Assembly: GCA_016648135.1 (NCBI GenBank)
Contig: JADDOH010000168.1
Coordinates: 186,001 to 250,000 of the forward strand
Direction: 5' to 3'
Origin: Agrypnia vestita
Lineage: Eukaryota > Arthropoda > Insecta > Trichoptera > Phryganeidae
Length of the DNA stretch: 64,000 nt
Shown here: positions 34,150 to 45,965 of the stretch, piece after piece
Layout: each line of letters begins with the position of its first letter
Position numbering within the stretch: the stretch's first letter is position 1
The notes under the pieces: generated by a model
What the model saw: only the letters and a program-made list of their open reading frames with translations
Told to the model about the DNA's origin: nothing
Database searches by the model: none
Position numbers and translations under genes: made by a program

Positions 34150-36300
34150 GATTGGATGCCTCAGTAATCTCATCATTGTGTCTGCTAACCACTCAAGCGC
34201 CATTCTGTTATCAATAATCCATAAGACGCCCCTTCCCCCACTTTGTTATCCTCCTTGCTTCCCTTACAATGGTACACTCCTAGTGTTCACCACCTCGCAA
34301 CTCTATACTACTTTCCCCAGCATATACCTCCCTTCCCCCAGAATATACTCCCACTAACACTCCCCACATCCCCTTCAAGCTATACAAACCAACTCAACCG
34401 AGTAAATATTAACTGTATATTTCTCCTATGAAATGCGAGCTACGATAAATCTGAAGTTCCAGAATTATGTTAACCTACGAATTAATGTACAACCTATTCA
34501 TATAAACTTAACAATCAGCTTCCTAATATATAGAGCAAACCCTTCGATCTCAATATCTCCTGTACACGAGTAAACATGATGACGATGATACTTGCTATCC
34601 ACTCTAAAAAGAAAAAGTGCAGTCCGCCTCCAAATTTTCTAATGACTAGTCGCAAATGAACAAGTCCCTTCAATAACCGTTGGACGTCGTTTCAACTAAC
34701 TGTCCAGCTAACCCTCAAAAGAGATGCCCAAAGACGATGCATATCTGTTAAAGAAGCAGAGCTCCAACCATAACCCAGTTGTCAAGAAGATTTCCAATAA
34801 CTATTCCTTGCTATCCTATCATGGTGTACCCCGACAAGTGTTCACCATCTTGTAATACAATTCTTATTCCCCCTTCCCCCAAACTATACAACCTCTTCTA
34901 TCTGAAACTCGTATAGTCCTATTTTAGCCGAGTGAATGGTCAACCGCATATTCCTACTATGATTGCAAACCGCGACAAAATGAACTCTAGTACCCCACTG
35001 TGTTATGAACCTTATGCATATGCGCAGAACGTTTCCTATTATGTAGAATCAACCAATTGTCCTCAATATTCCACGTATACTGTAATGACTGCCATAATTT
35101 ATTGTTGGTGTAATATGATGAAGAAGAAGAAGAAGAAGCCGCAAAAGTAGTGGATGACGACAGAAGAAGAAGAAAATGAATCCACCGAAAGGCATAAGAT
35201 AAAGAAGAAAAGTCACAACCGAGTGTAGTAATAGATAAAGACGAAGAAGAAGAAGTCGAAAGTTATAAAATTAGAAGAAGACGCGAATGTAGTAGTAGGT
35301 AAAGAACAAAAGAAGATGAAGAAAAGACGTAGAAAAAGAGTCTAAAATTATAAGATAAACAGAAGAAGACGACATGAATGTAGTTATAGGAAAAGAAGAA
35401 GAAGAAGAAGAAGATGAAGAGAAGACGAAGAAAACCAGTTGATAAGTATAAGATAAACGGAAGAAGACGAAATGAATGTAGTTATAGAAAAAAAGAAGAA
35501 GAAGAAAGTGGAGAAGCGAATAGTAAAGAAGAAATAAGAGAATAGGAAAAAGAAGAAGAAGAAAGAAGAGAGAAGAAAGAAGAAGAAAAGAAGAAGAAGA
35601 AGAAAAGAATGTAGTAAAAGGAAAAGAAGAAGAAGAAGAAAAGGTAAAGAAGAAGAGAAGACGAAGAAAAGACGTAGAAAAACAGTCGAAAAGTATAAGA
35701 TAAATGGAAGAAGACGAAATGAATGTAGTAATAGAAAAAGAAGAAGAAGAAGAAAGTAGAGAAGCAGTCGAAAGATATACCATAAGACGAAAAAGTAGTT
35801 GCAAAGTATTGTAATAATTGCTATTTATAGAAGAGAAGGTATTTGAAAAGTAAAGCATAAACGGTATGTATTCAAAGAAGAAGAAGACTAGAGTGAACAT
35901 AATCAATAAAAAAAAACCTTCGTACCGAAGAAGAAGAAGACGCTGTTGAAGTCAATATAACTAAAAAAGGGGGAGAGAAAAAAAATATATATATCTATAA
36001 ATATAACCGATAGCATATACGAATAGGAAGAAGACGAAGAAGAAGAAGAGGAAGAAAAGGGTAGGAACAACCTCTTCTATAATTGTAGAACGTAAAAGTA
36101 TATATAACTATTATCCGTCTCAACTAACTTTCCAGCCAACCCTCAAGAGTGATATCTAAAGACGACGCATGTTTGTAGAAGAAGTGCATCCAGATGTCAA
36201 GAAAAGTTTCCCATAACTATTCCTTACTAACCTGTCTTCCCCCAAATTGATAAGCGTTTGTCAAATAATCAGGCGCGACTCCTCCGTATAACTGTAATAT
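34150..36300. repeat. Reiterated modules inside the LTR element
   Basis: 34,688-34,820 (CAACTAACTGTCCAGCTAAC CCTCAA, then AACTATTCCTTGCTA) is repeated at 36,118-36,235 (CAACTAACTTTCCAGCCAAC CCTCAAGAG, AACTATTCCTTACTA). In addition 34,395-34,450 resembles 34,927-34,985 (CCGAGTAAAT against CCGAGTGAAT, GTATATTTCTCCTATGA against GCATATTCCTACTATGA). The interior was built from duplicated ~0.5-kb pieces around the GAA array. Confidence 0.55.
35115..36065. repeat. GAA/GAAGAC polypurine array
   Basis: Roughly 950 bp of GAAGAAGAAGAC-type DNA on the plus strand. Within it a longer unit recurs: AAGTATAAGATAAACGGAAG, AAGACGAAATGAATGTAGTT, ATAGAAAAAGAAGAAGAAG. The minus-strand open frame of 211 codons at 35,271-35,906 (Phe/Ser/Leu-rich) is a by-product of the TTC repeats, not a gene. 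Long purine-pyrimidine mirror DNA can adopt triplex structures. Confidence 0.75.
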
Positions 36301-38280
36301 CGTTCCTCCCAAAACTTATTGAAAACCTAAAACAACTTTATTAATATGTTCCGTATTCATCATCCCCATACTTATATGTAACATAACATTATAAAATTTT
36401 TAAGTGTTCCTTTAACAACGCGAACATGTTTAACGAAGTACACTGTTACAAATCAGAAGAGGTGAACCCTAATATCTGTACTAGCTGTAGTAGTCATCAC
36501 CAACACTGATACACACAGAAGATGTATGTGTGTAACTGAATCAAGAATTCCTAACGTATAATTCGGTTTGCTATACGACTGGAATCTATTCAAGATCCAA
36601 ACGTCCAACCTTTCTACCTCAATCTAAAAGTAATGCCACGACGACGCATGAAGGTGGATGAAGCTTATGATTTCGTTATGCTACTACTATTTAATCTACT
36701 AAAAATCTATTTTCAAAATTTTTTTTTTTTCAAAATGTTCCAGAAGAATTCAAAAGCTCTCCTGAAAAATTTCTTTTTTATTTTATTTTATCACTATTCA
36801 AAAGGATTTATACATACACCCAATGTATAGTAAAAACAATAAATGCTTAATCAATCATAGCGTTACGACTTCTCAAAACTTGAAGAAACTCACATATCGT
36901 TAATTCCGGATTTACTTTTGTATTATTTCCAAGAAGATTGCGCCCAAAACCAAAACAACCCTTATATAGATACGTACGAAATTTGAAGTAGTGAGATGTT
37001 TATTTCTACTCTGCCTATAAATAAGCTATATCAACGTATATTGTAATATAATATTTATTAATGAAGATAAAACAATTTTAATTAACGTTGCAATGAAGCG
37101 AAACAAAGGAATATATATAAAAAAAAAACAAGTCCAATTTTTAATTATTCGTTACTAAGATTATATATATATTGCGCTCTCTATTACCGCTTCCTATAGA
37201 CTAATACTAGCGAAGGCTCAAAACTTTCTCTGATTTCCGCTAGATGGCGGTAGTATGACCATTTTAATTCATATGCCAGGCCGTCTTGTAAATAAAAATG
37301 GAAGTAATCTTATTCTTGTAATTCAAATCAAAATAATTTTAGATCAAAACAAGAACTCAAATAATTATTTCGTGCAACAATACGCGTCTGTGTTTATATT
37401 ACGAACAAGTCTATCAATCCTGCATACAACAAAGAAATTATAATTAGTTTGAATAACCAGAACCGTATATAACTGTGTATAACAATTAAGAACACATTTA
37501 GATAATTAAAATAATTAAGGACCATAATAAATCAATGAAGGAAATTATTTTCTTTTTTCAATTAATTCAGCAACATTGTAGATTGACATTTTATTTTTTA
37601 AGGACAATTTGACGATAAAAAGGTATCTCCGAAACATGCACGTGAATGTTATCAAATAATATAAGTAGATTTGTAAGAATACTATAATCAATTAATTTTT
37701 TGTGTAATTATTATCTGTAAAAATTTAGCTGAATTTAAAGATCTTTTTTTTTCAAATATAGAAACCCTTTTTAATATCCATAAGACAAATATATAACAAG
37801 TGTGGATTTATTTAATTTACATTAACCTTAATTTAATTAAAATTAATTTATATTAATTTTTAATTATGAAACCAGATGGATAATTATTAAAATATTTTTC
37901 GCATTTGTATCATAAAAGTACATAACCGAAAGAGAAAAGTAAATATTATAAAACATCGGATTTATAATTTTTTTATAAAATAAAATATATATCAAATGTT
38001 CACATGGCAAAATCCGTTTAATATAATTCCTGTGTACCCGTATACTAAAAGTTTTCGTTTTTATATCTTCTTTTCTTTTAGATTCATATATTCTCGTGTT
38101 TATATTTTCTACTAAATTGTTATCCGGTTTTTATATTTATTTTTACTTTTATAATTTCTGCTATTATTATTAATTACTATTGCATAACTCGTAAGCGAAA
38201 ATATTTGCCACTGAACAGATTTTATCTAGCGTGGGTTAATTATTAGTTTATATTAATATAAGAAATTAAATTAAAACCGA
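36300..38280. other. Interior of the LTR element, nothing recognised
   Basis: AT-rich, no coding motif, no clear repeats. This is where gag/pol would be expected in an autonomous element. Confidence 0.45.
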
Positions 38281-38283
38281 ATT

Positions 38284-38637
38284 TTAAGCTATCATAAACC
38301 CTCCGTGGCGCGCACTGAAATCTGTCGCGGTGATCTGCCCGCATTCCAAGTCTATATTTCTTTGCATTTCTTCGGGCGCGACCTGTCCAATCCGCGAAGC
38401 AAACAGTCTGTTCATATACGCCCGACCGCGATAGTCAAACTTATCAAACGCTAAATGCTCAAACGTCTTGGGTCTCTGCCGCATCTTCCACGCTTGTGCC
38501 GAAACGTGTCCGCTCGCGTTATATAGGGAAACCGTCGCCGGTCTTTCTAACACGCAGCGCTCGCAAACCCGGCGGCTTTGGCCGTGTTCGGTGGTATATT
38601 TGCGAAACACAAACACAAACGCAATAATTAAAACCAT
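38284..38637 (-). CDS. Unrecognised 117-residue protein, N-terminal hydrophobic segment
   Basis: An intact frame starts at ATG (38,637-38,635), directly preceded by an in-frame TGA, so the start is well defined. It stands out by base composition: clearly GC-richer than its neighbours, with ordinary mixed codons. Residues 2-11 are strongly hydrophobic (VLIIAFVFVF), short for a membrane span, followed by a basic stretch and a CxxC (residues about 24-27, CERC). The rest is a charged, soluble-looking domain ending SARHGGFMIA. I do not recognise the family and see no Gag zinc knuckle, protease or polymerase motif. It lies in the sense orientation of the LTR element, about 1 kb inside the 5' LTR, roughly where gag would be. 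Options: a captured host gene, a gene from a large DNA virus of insects, or an older resident of the locus. Function unknown. Confidence 0.45.
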   Translation of the reverse strand: MVLIIAFVFVFRKYTTEHGQSRRVCERCVLERPATVSLYNASGHVSAQAWKMRQRPKTFEHLAFDKFDYRGRAYMNRLFASRIGQVAPEEMQRNIDLECGQITATDFSARHGGFMIA

Positions 38638-38935
38638 TCAAATGTGAATCGTTTGAATCTCAACTACATATTTGTTACACTGCGATCGCAAATCCCGATG
38701 GCCCAGGCCGTGACAGTGGCATACTTGCGAGAAAACAAATGCAATAATTAAAACCTTTCAAACGTGAATCGTTTGAATCCTAACTACATATTTGTTATAC
38801 TGCGATCCGCAAATCCCGATGGTCTTTTTTAGATTGTGACGGTGGCTTACTTGTGAGATCGCATTCAAACAATTATTAAAATATTTTTCAAATGTGAATC
38901 ATTTGAATTCAAACCACATAAAATGAATGAGATAT
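38555..38935. repeat. ~120-bp tandem repeat covering the 5' end of the 117-residue ORF
   Basis: Three units of decreasing similarity. GCAATAATTAAAACC at 38,621 recurs exactly at 38,741 (120 bp apart), and a degraded form starts near 38,861. Each unit carries a CGCAAA-CCCG-TGG block (the ORF's N-terminal codons) plus CAAATGTGAATCGTTTGAAT. The ORF start codon is present only in the first unit; the second reads TTT where the first has ATT, which removes the ATG. Confidence 0.7.
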
Positions 38936-38939
38936 GAAA

Positions 38940-39607
38940 TAAATCACATATTCTATAAAATGGAGCAATACTTTTACAAAGAAACAGGCATTCCAAAATC
39001 GAACTAATATATCACAAGGACCAAAATTACTACAATAATTTTCGTTCACAAAATATTAAATAATAAAAATGCCAACTGTCTATATGACAAACAACCTAAA
39101 GAAATTTCTAATACCTAGTATCACGTTTGTCTACAAATCTCAGTACGTGGTTCACATAAATGCTCAATCTTTTTTCTTTGATGTCACGGACCGTGGTCCG
39201 CGATTGTTTAAATAAAACCGCTTTTATAATCAAATATTTTCTTTCATTTATAATATTAACTAAACGAAAATGATTTTATTACTATGCAAATGAGTCCAAC
39301 GAATACGCTCCTGTCTGGTCACCGGCACCACTGTGATGTTCCCTGTAGATAGAGGGTCTTCCTAACGTATTAAAGATGAATTCTGTATTAATAATTTATT
39401 TAAAATATCAATGCTTACTCGTCGCGAGTTCAAATTTAATTTTATCTACTATGTTCAATTGATTTGCCAACTCCTGGCCGCGGCTAACAATGTGATGAAT
39501 CCTATGGGGTGACCCGTCAAAAATACGTCATGGAAAATAATATTAAATAATATAAATTTCATCGCAATGAATAAAGTCATTTGCCGTATGATGTTAGCGA
39601 AAATAGT
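38940..39607. other. Internal region next to the 5' LTR
   Basis: Holds a short palindrome, CGGACCGTGGTCCG at 39,187-39,200, and no recognisable tRNA-complementary primer site. Otherwise unassigned. Confidence 0.4.
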
Positions 39608-42574
39608 TGTATGGCGCGGGTGGCAACGGCTGAGGTCGACAGATACGCTGTAACTATAAAAGGATCGCGGAATAAAATATTATACCTTCTTGAAATATTA
39701 TAAATAATGTATTCTATACAATATTAATACTCTGCCTGTGCTAACTATACATTTAACTAAAATATATATTATTAACTGGAAATAATTATTCTGTGAAAAT
39801 TGCGCTTTTGAATGCAATATTAACTAAAAATATTAACTAAAATATTTCTAACATCTTGGGTTCGCATACTATATTGAAAATACCTAATGCCCTTTGCATT
39901 TACTAAGTATATTACCTAAATAGCCACAGCTATACCATCCTGTCCGTCAGGGACGAAACATAAAACACAGTTATATTCCTAAAAGTGCTACCTCTTACGC
40001 GACAAAAATACCTATTGCAGTCGGGCTATGAATATGAACTATTTCCGCCTCATAATGGCGCCTGGAACCAATACTAAAAACCTCACTAGAAATAATAAAT
40101 GCGACTAAATCTCGATAAATACAATATATACTATTCGTAATACGTCGTTGAATTGGCACATGATTCGTCTAATGGATGAAGGACCCCGTTGTGTATCGTA
40201 ATAACTTCAAATTCTTTTATAGGAGCAGTGTGGAAACAATTGCATAATATTACGTAATAAAAACATCTAACGAACCTAATAATCTATACATTTATGTTAC
40301 AATAAAATACGTTCACCAGAAGAATTCGTGTATTAGAAATAAAACATTTTCGATTTGAGACAAACCAGTAAAATCGTTCGAACGGCGCAAAGGGAAAAAT
40401 TCACACATATTAAATAACACTGAAATTAATAATTATAAACACTTTGTATTAGCAAATTCTTACCTTGAATGGTTTCGTTCTAGACGTGCATGAACCTGTT
40501 CATATTAATTCCATGGGAAAATAATACATATATTTTCTATCTACGAAATAAGACATTTTTGAAGCAAAACTTCTTTATAAATAAGTAGATAAGGTCTCGG
40601 GGATGGTTTGTTCGAAAGGATTCTACAACAGCCCGTGAGTTTATATGAAATAATAGTTTCTTTGAATGCTAAGTTTTGGTTTTTTAAACCCTCAGCATCT
40701 CTGCTGAGAGGGGTTGAGGCTCCGCGCCCGCCTAAACCCGGTGGCCGACTTCCTAAGTGACTAAACGGCCCCCCTTGTTCCTCCGGAACTTACTGCATCC
40801 CGAGACTCTATCTCTTCTTTACGAGATGTGATCCTGTGACGCCTCTCTTTTAGGCTTATGATTGAGATGTACGTACTCTTTTGGTACGAGTTTCTGATGA
40901 TGGGTGTTGTCTTGAGGCGCCTTTCTTTTAGGCCGGTGTTTGAAGAATCACGTACTCTTTTGGTACAAATTGATGACGACATTAGCCTCCTTTGCGGGCA
41001 TAGTCAGCGATGTTACAAATTATTGTGCAATCTCATTATGCCTTTTCAGAGCGGCGTCCCACGATTCTGCATCTTGCAACATTTACTTTGGACAAATGTT
41101 AGAGTGTTAGTAACATATTTATAATATCCCAGCTATTCCATATGAGTGAATGATTTTTATATTTATTCTGGCCCTGTCTTTCTTACAGAGGACGAAATAG
41201 AAGTTAACGTTTTCTATCAAGGTTTTACAGCATTCAAGCATGGAAATCCTTCCAAAGACAAAGGGAACCTTTTTGTTGGTTTAAGTAGTTTGCGCCAGAT
41301 GAGGTTAGGTGGTCGGTTTATTGACGACCCCGAGCAACAAGGAGGACCCCGCCTTTAAGGGGCCCTGCAGGGGCTTGTGCGGGTTCCACGCCCAAGTGCC
41401 GGCAATCATCCACCCCTCAGCCAGCTAGGCTAACACAAACCAGATATCCCCAATCTTTAGTTAGATCTCCCCATTCTGTCCTTTACTCGTCATTCTGAAG
41501 CCACTTATTAAGCTGAATATACCGAGGTACTCGATTCATAAAGAGTTAGTTGTAGACCGAGTGTAATGATTGCGCAATACCTACGCAATACAGTAATTAT
41601 TATAATGCTACTAAGTAATTCATATAGAACTCCGTGTATTCAATTTTCAGCATAAACGGTATGAAATTCGCTTTGCATAAAAATACATCCGTTTGGAAGG
41701 AATTCTCGTACGATTTGAACCAATATCACACAAGCAATCGTGATATTTAATTACACAATTATTCCGAACTCAAATATTCCCAAAATAAATACATTTCGAT
41801 AGTGAAAATAATTAACCGTAATAGATAATATAAATATGTTCCTTAGCTGTTACACAGTGGCGGTATGATCCTCTCTGGTACTGATGATTGGTAGATTCCT
41901 CCATACGTCCGGGCAGCAACTCCGTCCGCAAATGATGTTCTGGAACTCAGGGCTCCGTCGGTAGTCTGTTGGGCAGCGCTCCCGCTCGCAAGTCTGGTCT
42001 CGAACTGAAGGGGCCGAGTATATCGTGTTCGCTCCTTTTATAGTAACGATTTCACCATACCTCTGAAATCCACGCTAGTGCAGTGACTCATCCTATGCGC
42101 GATGACCTCACCGCCGGCGCTCGCCATTGGCCGGATTCAGCCATCAGGACGGTCGCCTCCGGCTCAACCCGTCGAAGGCAAAGCGCGCCTGTGATTGGTC
42201 CGTTTCGTTAAAATAACAATAAAGCACCCGCTACACGCGAGACTTGCTGTTCCGATTCATAAATAATAAAGGCTCGTTCGCACCTACTCACAAGGTCGAG
42301 TCTATTAGGATTGGCAAACAATATTAATTTAACACAGAATTATATCTATGGTATAATAAAGATCTAAGAAATATTACTTGTATAGCTGAATATTCAATAT
42401 TTTGTTAGCCTCTTGTAATACATAGAATCTTGAGAAGAAATATATCAGGCTTTTACTTTTAAATGATTCAAACCAGAAGAAATATATTCTTGATGTCCAT
42501 ACTTGGCTTTTTTGAATATTATTATTTTAAGATTTTCTAAATTTATTAAATCTATCTCTATGTCGACCATCACA
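39608..42574 (-). repeat. 5' long terminal repeat
   Basis: Counterpart of the 3' LTR. Minus-strand TATAAAAGG at 42,042-42,034, TCAGT at 42,008-42,004 and AATAAA at 41,322-41,317 are all retained. Differences are few except in one block: 41,855-41,940 has replaced or lost about 100 bp relative to 33,060-33,180, just downstream of the initiator. Small indels occur near 39,770-39,850, where TTAACTAAAATAT is duplicated. Its outer border is sharp (CATCACA then AATGT). Confidence 0.75.
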
Positions 42575-45010
42575 AATGTACTAAATAATAAGTAAAAATG
42601 ATTGAATCAACTGGCATTTGAGAGGTTAAACAGGTGCATTATGTATTTTTTTCTTATATTCATGTTTTATCTTCATCACACATATTTCTTTTCTTTTTTC
42701 CCCATTGCTTTCAAAAACATTTATAATTAAATTTTATTTATACACCGATCGTTTGGTACATTATTTAACGGATTCATTTCTCTTTAAATCTCGTAGAACA
42801 TGATGCGTTTAGCATTAAAGATTATTTTTCAATATTCTTAAACACTTTATGTTTAATAATGCGAAAAAAAATCTTCTTGTCATCTTCAATTTATTGATTA
42901 GTTGTAATATTTATCACAAATACCTTACACCTATACCTTCACAGCTTTCGAATCATTTGATGGAAAATAATTAAACTTTGATAAAAAAAAAATGGAGGTG
43001 ACCTATCGGTGGATAATTTGGAAGTGTTAGAAATATGAAAGAGCATGTAAAAGTAGTCAAAGTACCTATCATAAAAAACAAATTTCAGTTAATTACGAAT
43101 CCTGTTTTATAAATATTTCCAAATATTTAATGCCATTATCTAATATTTTTCATCACACGTTCATGTTTTTATATTTCAGTATAGGTAGGTATAGTATTGT
43201 ATAGTCAGGATAGTCAAGCAAGTACAGTAAGGTAGGTACTAGGTTTTTTTTTTATTAATAAAAATAAATTAAAAAATATTATTATTAATCAAATTGTAAT
43301 AATATGTTTGGTACAAAAATGTTTTGATTAGCTCTTCGTGCAGAAGAAAATTATTTTTTCTGAAATCGGTTGGATAAATTTAAAAATCTCAATCGATTAT
43401 ATAAATAAAATTAATTAGAAATTTTATTATTAATAAGTTCACTAAAAATACAGTTATTTCAGTGTTCCAGTATAAAGAATAACGATTTTTTAATTAAGTT
43501 TCACACAATATACACAAGTGATGGAAGTCTAAACACGCAAGTCCAAATGTTTATACATCTTATGAATTTTGCCTTCTTCTGACCTGTTCCTGTTTATATA
43601 ACTTGTGATATTTAACTTCCACGTGGAGACAGGCCCTATCAACCCGTGCAGAATTTATTACAAGGCCCTTTTCCTCTAGAAAGGTACTACACGAGTATCA
43701 TAACTGTTTCTGTGTTATCAGCGTAAGATTTAATACGGAATTCGGGGTAGTGTCTATATACATCCTGCCTCCAGTTATGCAAATTTAAGGAAACAAACTG
43801 AAACTAAATATATTCAGAATTAACGTATCTAACTGTATTTATTCAAGTTTCATGCGTAGGTAGGTAGGCGGTATTGTTTAAAACATAATAAAGCAGTGTT
43901 CTCAAGTTTGTTCACAAGAGCGCACGAACATTCATTTGAACGAAACGAACGAAATGAAACGTATGAAACATTTGATTAAATATAAGTCTTATATTATGTA
44001 ATTATAGTTACATATCGTTTGAGCAATAAGCAGAAGTCGTCATAATCACAGACCACCAAAATATAGATAATGGACAAGAACTAACTAACGTAAATTGGCA
44101 CGGTATGGTTCCACGGTTAATTCCATTACGCATATTTTACTTTAATCCTATCGTAACTTTGCAAAATTTGTTTTTTGTCGGTCGAAAGGTACAGGATTGT
44201 ATACATAACAGATATTCAATTTTTACCTACATATGTATATTAACGAACTAACTAACATAGTACATTCTAAAATAAAGTTCCTAAAAAGATTCATGGTAAG
44301 GTTGATACGATGATTGGAAATTGTATCTATCGATGAACACCATCAAATTTATTGATTAAATTCGTCCACAGTAGATTTAATCCCTAAAGCTGGCTTTACG
44401 TAATACGGGAAACGCAATATGTGTGAAAATAGGATACAGCATAAACATATTGTACAATTTTGAAACAATGCATTTTTCTACTGTGGTCGTATATAACTAG
44501 TATTACACGTTTACTATAAGTAAACAATGGTTTAAATTATTTTTAAACAACTAACAAACTGTGTATAAACCACTATAATTAATTCTACTTTACCGTAGCC
44601 ATGCAGCATTCCCTTAAGTGTATCCAAACACAAAGTCAATCCTATAAATAACATATAATTAGATTGCGTTAAGCTACACCGAACTAACCCATTAATAATA
44701 AAACTCACAAAATCAGTGTCAATTTTCGTAATGGATACAAATTCAATATTTTACTTCAAATTCCACCAATATATTTAAGTACTACATTTTTGTCTCGAAT
44801 GGGTCCCTACTGTTCCTTTTGTTTATTTTTGTTATAAACATACCAGTTTTAATTATACTTTTTTTTATACCAATCACATTTATGGATTATTTCCTAGACA
44901 GGCATTTAGGTTTGCCTTTATTAATATTACTTACCAGATTCTTAATTTTTTATGTTTTTACAGGTAATTTATTGTGTGTTGGATATAATTTTAATATTTT
45001 TCTATTTTTG
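42575..45010. other. Unassigned AT-rich stretch right of the LTR element
   Basis: No gene or shared repeat recognised. A hydrophobic 70-codon frame at 44,819-45,031 is AT-rich low complexity and I do not treat it as a gene. Confidence 0.4.
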
Positions 45011-45015
45011 ATATT

Positions 45016-45055
45016 CATCAGTCGTATGTAAATATTTATTTACTTACGACTGATG
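45016..45055. repeat. 40-nt near-perfect palindrome
   Basis: CATCAGTCGTA and TACGACTGATG flank GTAAATA/TATTTAC around a 2-nt centre; one mismatched pair interrupts the arms. Confidence 0.6.
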
Positions 45056-45059
45056 CTTC

Positions 45060-45828
45060 AACATACTTCAATAGACAATTTTTTTTATTTAAAAATATAA
45101 ATTGATTTTCGGTCCGTTCCCTATAGAATCCACTTTCAATCAATTCAGTTGAATGACCATTTTCGTACTAGGCCATTCTTCGCCATAAAATGTTCTGATA
45201 TTCTGCAGCACTGAATTTTCCTCGAGAAAATGGAGAAAGCTTTTATGTGCATTCTAATTTGTATGCCGGAACTACATGGCTGCACTAATACCGGGTTCTA
45301 CGGTCTTTCTGTTCGGATATGCGATTTTTGTTTCGGAACCTACATACAAAGTAGATGGTTCTTAGATCTTCAAAAATGCTAAAATACTGATATTTACAGA
45401 CATGAATGGTTCAATTGAATTGCACGCTCTAGATATATTTTTAGTATAAATGTAAATGTAATAGAGTTTGATCTTCTTCAATTTCTTTATGATTATTATT
45501 TACATGTTCTTGAAATGGATATTTTATTTTCATACCTATAAAGTTTAAATTAAATGTAATACTCCGTTTAAAAGAACATTTCGATAAACATAAAAAGTTG
45601 AAGATAAAATTAATTATAATTATTAAAGACTAAGTTTTATAATTTTTCAAAACTGCCATTGACATTATTTTTAGCTTGTGCTATATTGTTCTTTATTCAA
45701 TATGTTCTTTTTCTCACTGTTTTTAATATTGACCCAAACCAATACACACACAATTATTGTGATAATCAGTTAAAAATATTCGAATTAAATTTCTTATAAT
45801 AAATATGAGATAATTAAGATAAGAACAG
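45060..45828. other. Unassigned AT-rich stretch
   Basis: Nothing recognised. Confidence 0.35.
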
Positions 45829-45830
45829 TA

Positions 45831-45965
45831 GCCGGCAAACATCTTGAGATTTTACGGCGTAGTGGGGGGAAGCTTGCGCATATATATCATTCAACCAAAG
45901 AGACCCAAATTTTGTCTTCTGCGCATTCCCCCACTACGCCAAAAAATTTCCATAAGTTTGCCGGC
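45831..45965. mobile_element. 135-bp foldback MITE
   Basis: GCCGGCAAAC at the left end is the exact inverse of GTTTGCCGGC at the right end, and inner arms GGCGTAGTGGGGG and CCCCCACTACGCC also match, as do GCGCA and TGCGC. Nested inverted arms with no coding. The flanks show ACAGTA and AACTGTA, which is not a direct duplication. Confidence 0.65.

Larger units (their letters stand above)
30863..42574 (-). mobile_element. LTR retroelement lacking recognisable gag/pol (LARD-like)
   Basis: Two direct repeats of ~2.96 kb (30,863-33,817 and 39,608-42,574) flank ~5.8 kb. On the minus strand both begin TGTGATGGTCGACATAG and end near ...CA. The internal side of the 3' copy carries AAATAAGGGGGAAGC directly before TGTGATGG, a good polypurine tract, which fixes the orientation: 5' LTR at 42,574, 3' LTR at 30,863. 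The interior has no reverse transcriptase, protease or integrase motif. No primer-binding site complementary to a tRNA 3' end (TGG...) was seen after the 5' LTR, and no target duplication was found (ATATA against AATGT). Very long LTRs with a noncoding interior define large retrotransposon derivatives, which depend on enzymes from other elements. Superfamily unresolved. Confidence 0.7.

Noticed and set aside
35271..35906. A 211-codon minus-strand reading frame rich in Phe, Ser and Leu
   Set aside because: It is the complement of the GAAGAAG array, which lacks stops by composition. No domain and no non-repetitive part.
30850..42590. A simple segmental duplication of host DNA
   Set aside because: TG...CA ends, promoter plus polyA signal inside each copy and a purine tract beside one copy fit LTRs better. 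The missing primer site and target duplication keep some doubt.
44819..45031. Possible mitochondrial insertion because of a hydrophobic AT-rich frame
   Set aside because: No recognisable mitochondrial protein motif and no extended similarity that I can see.
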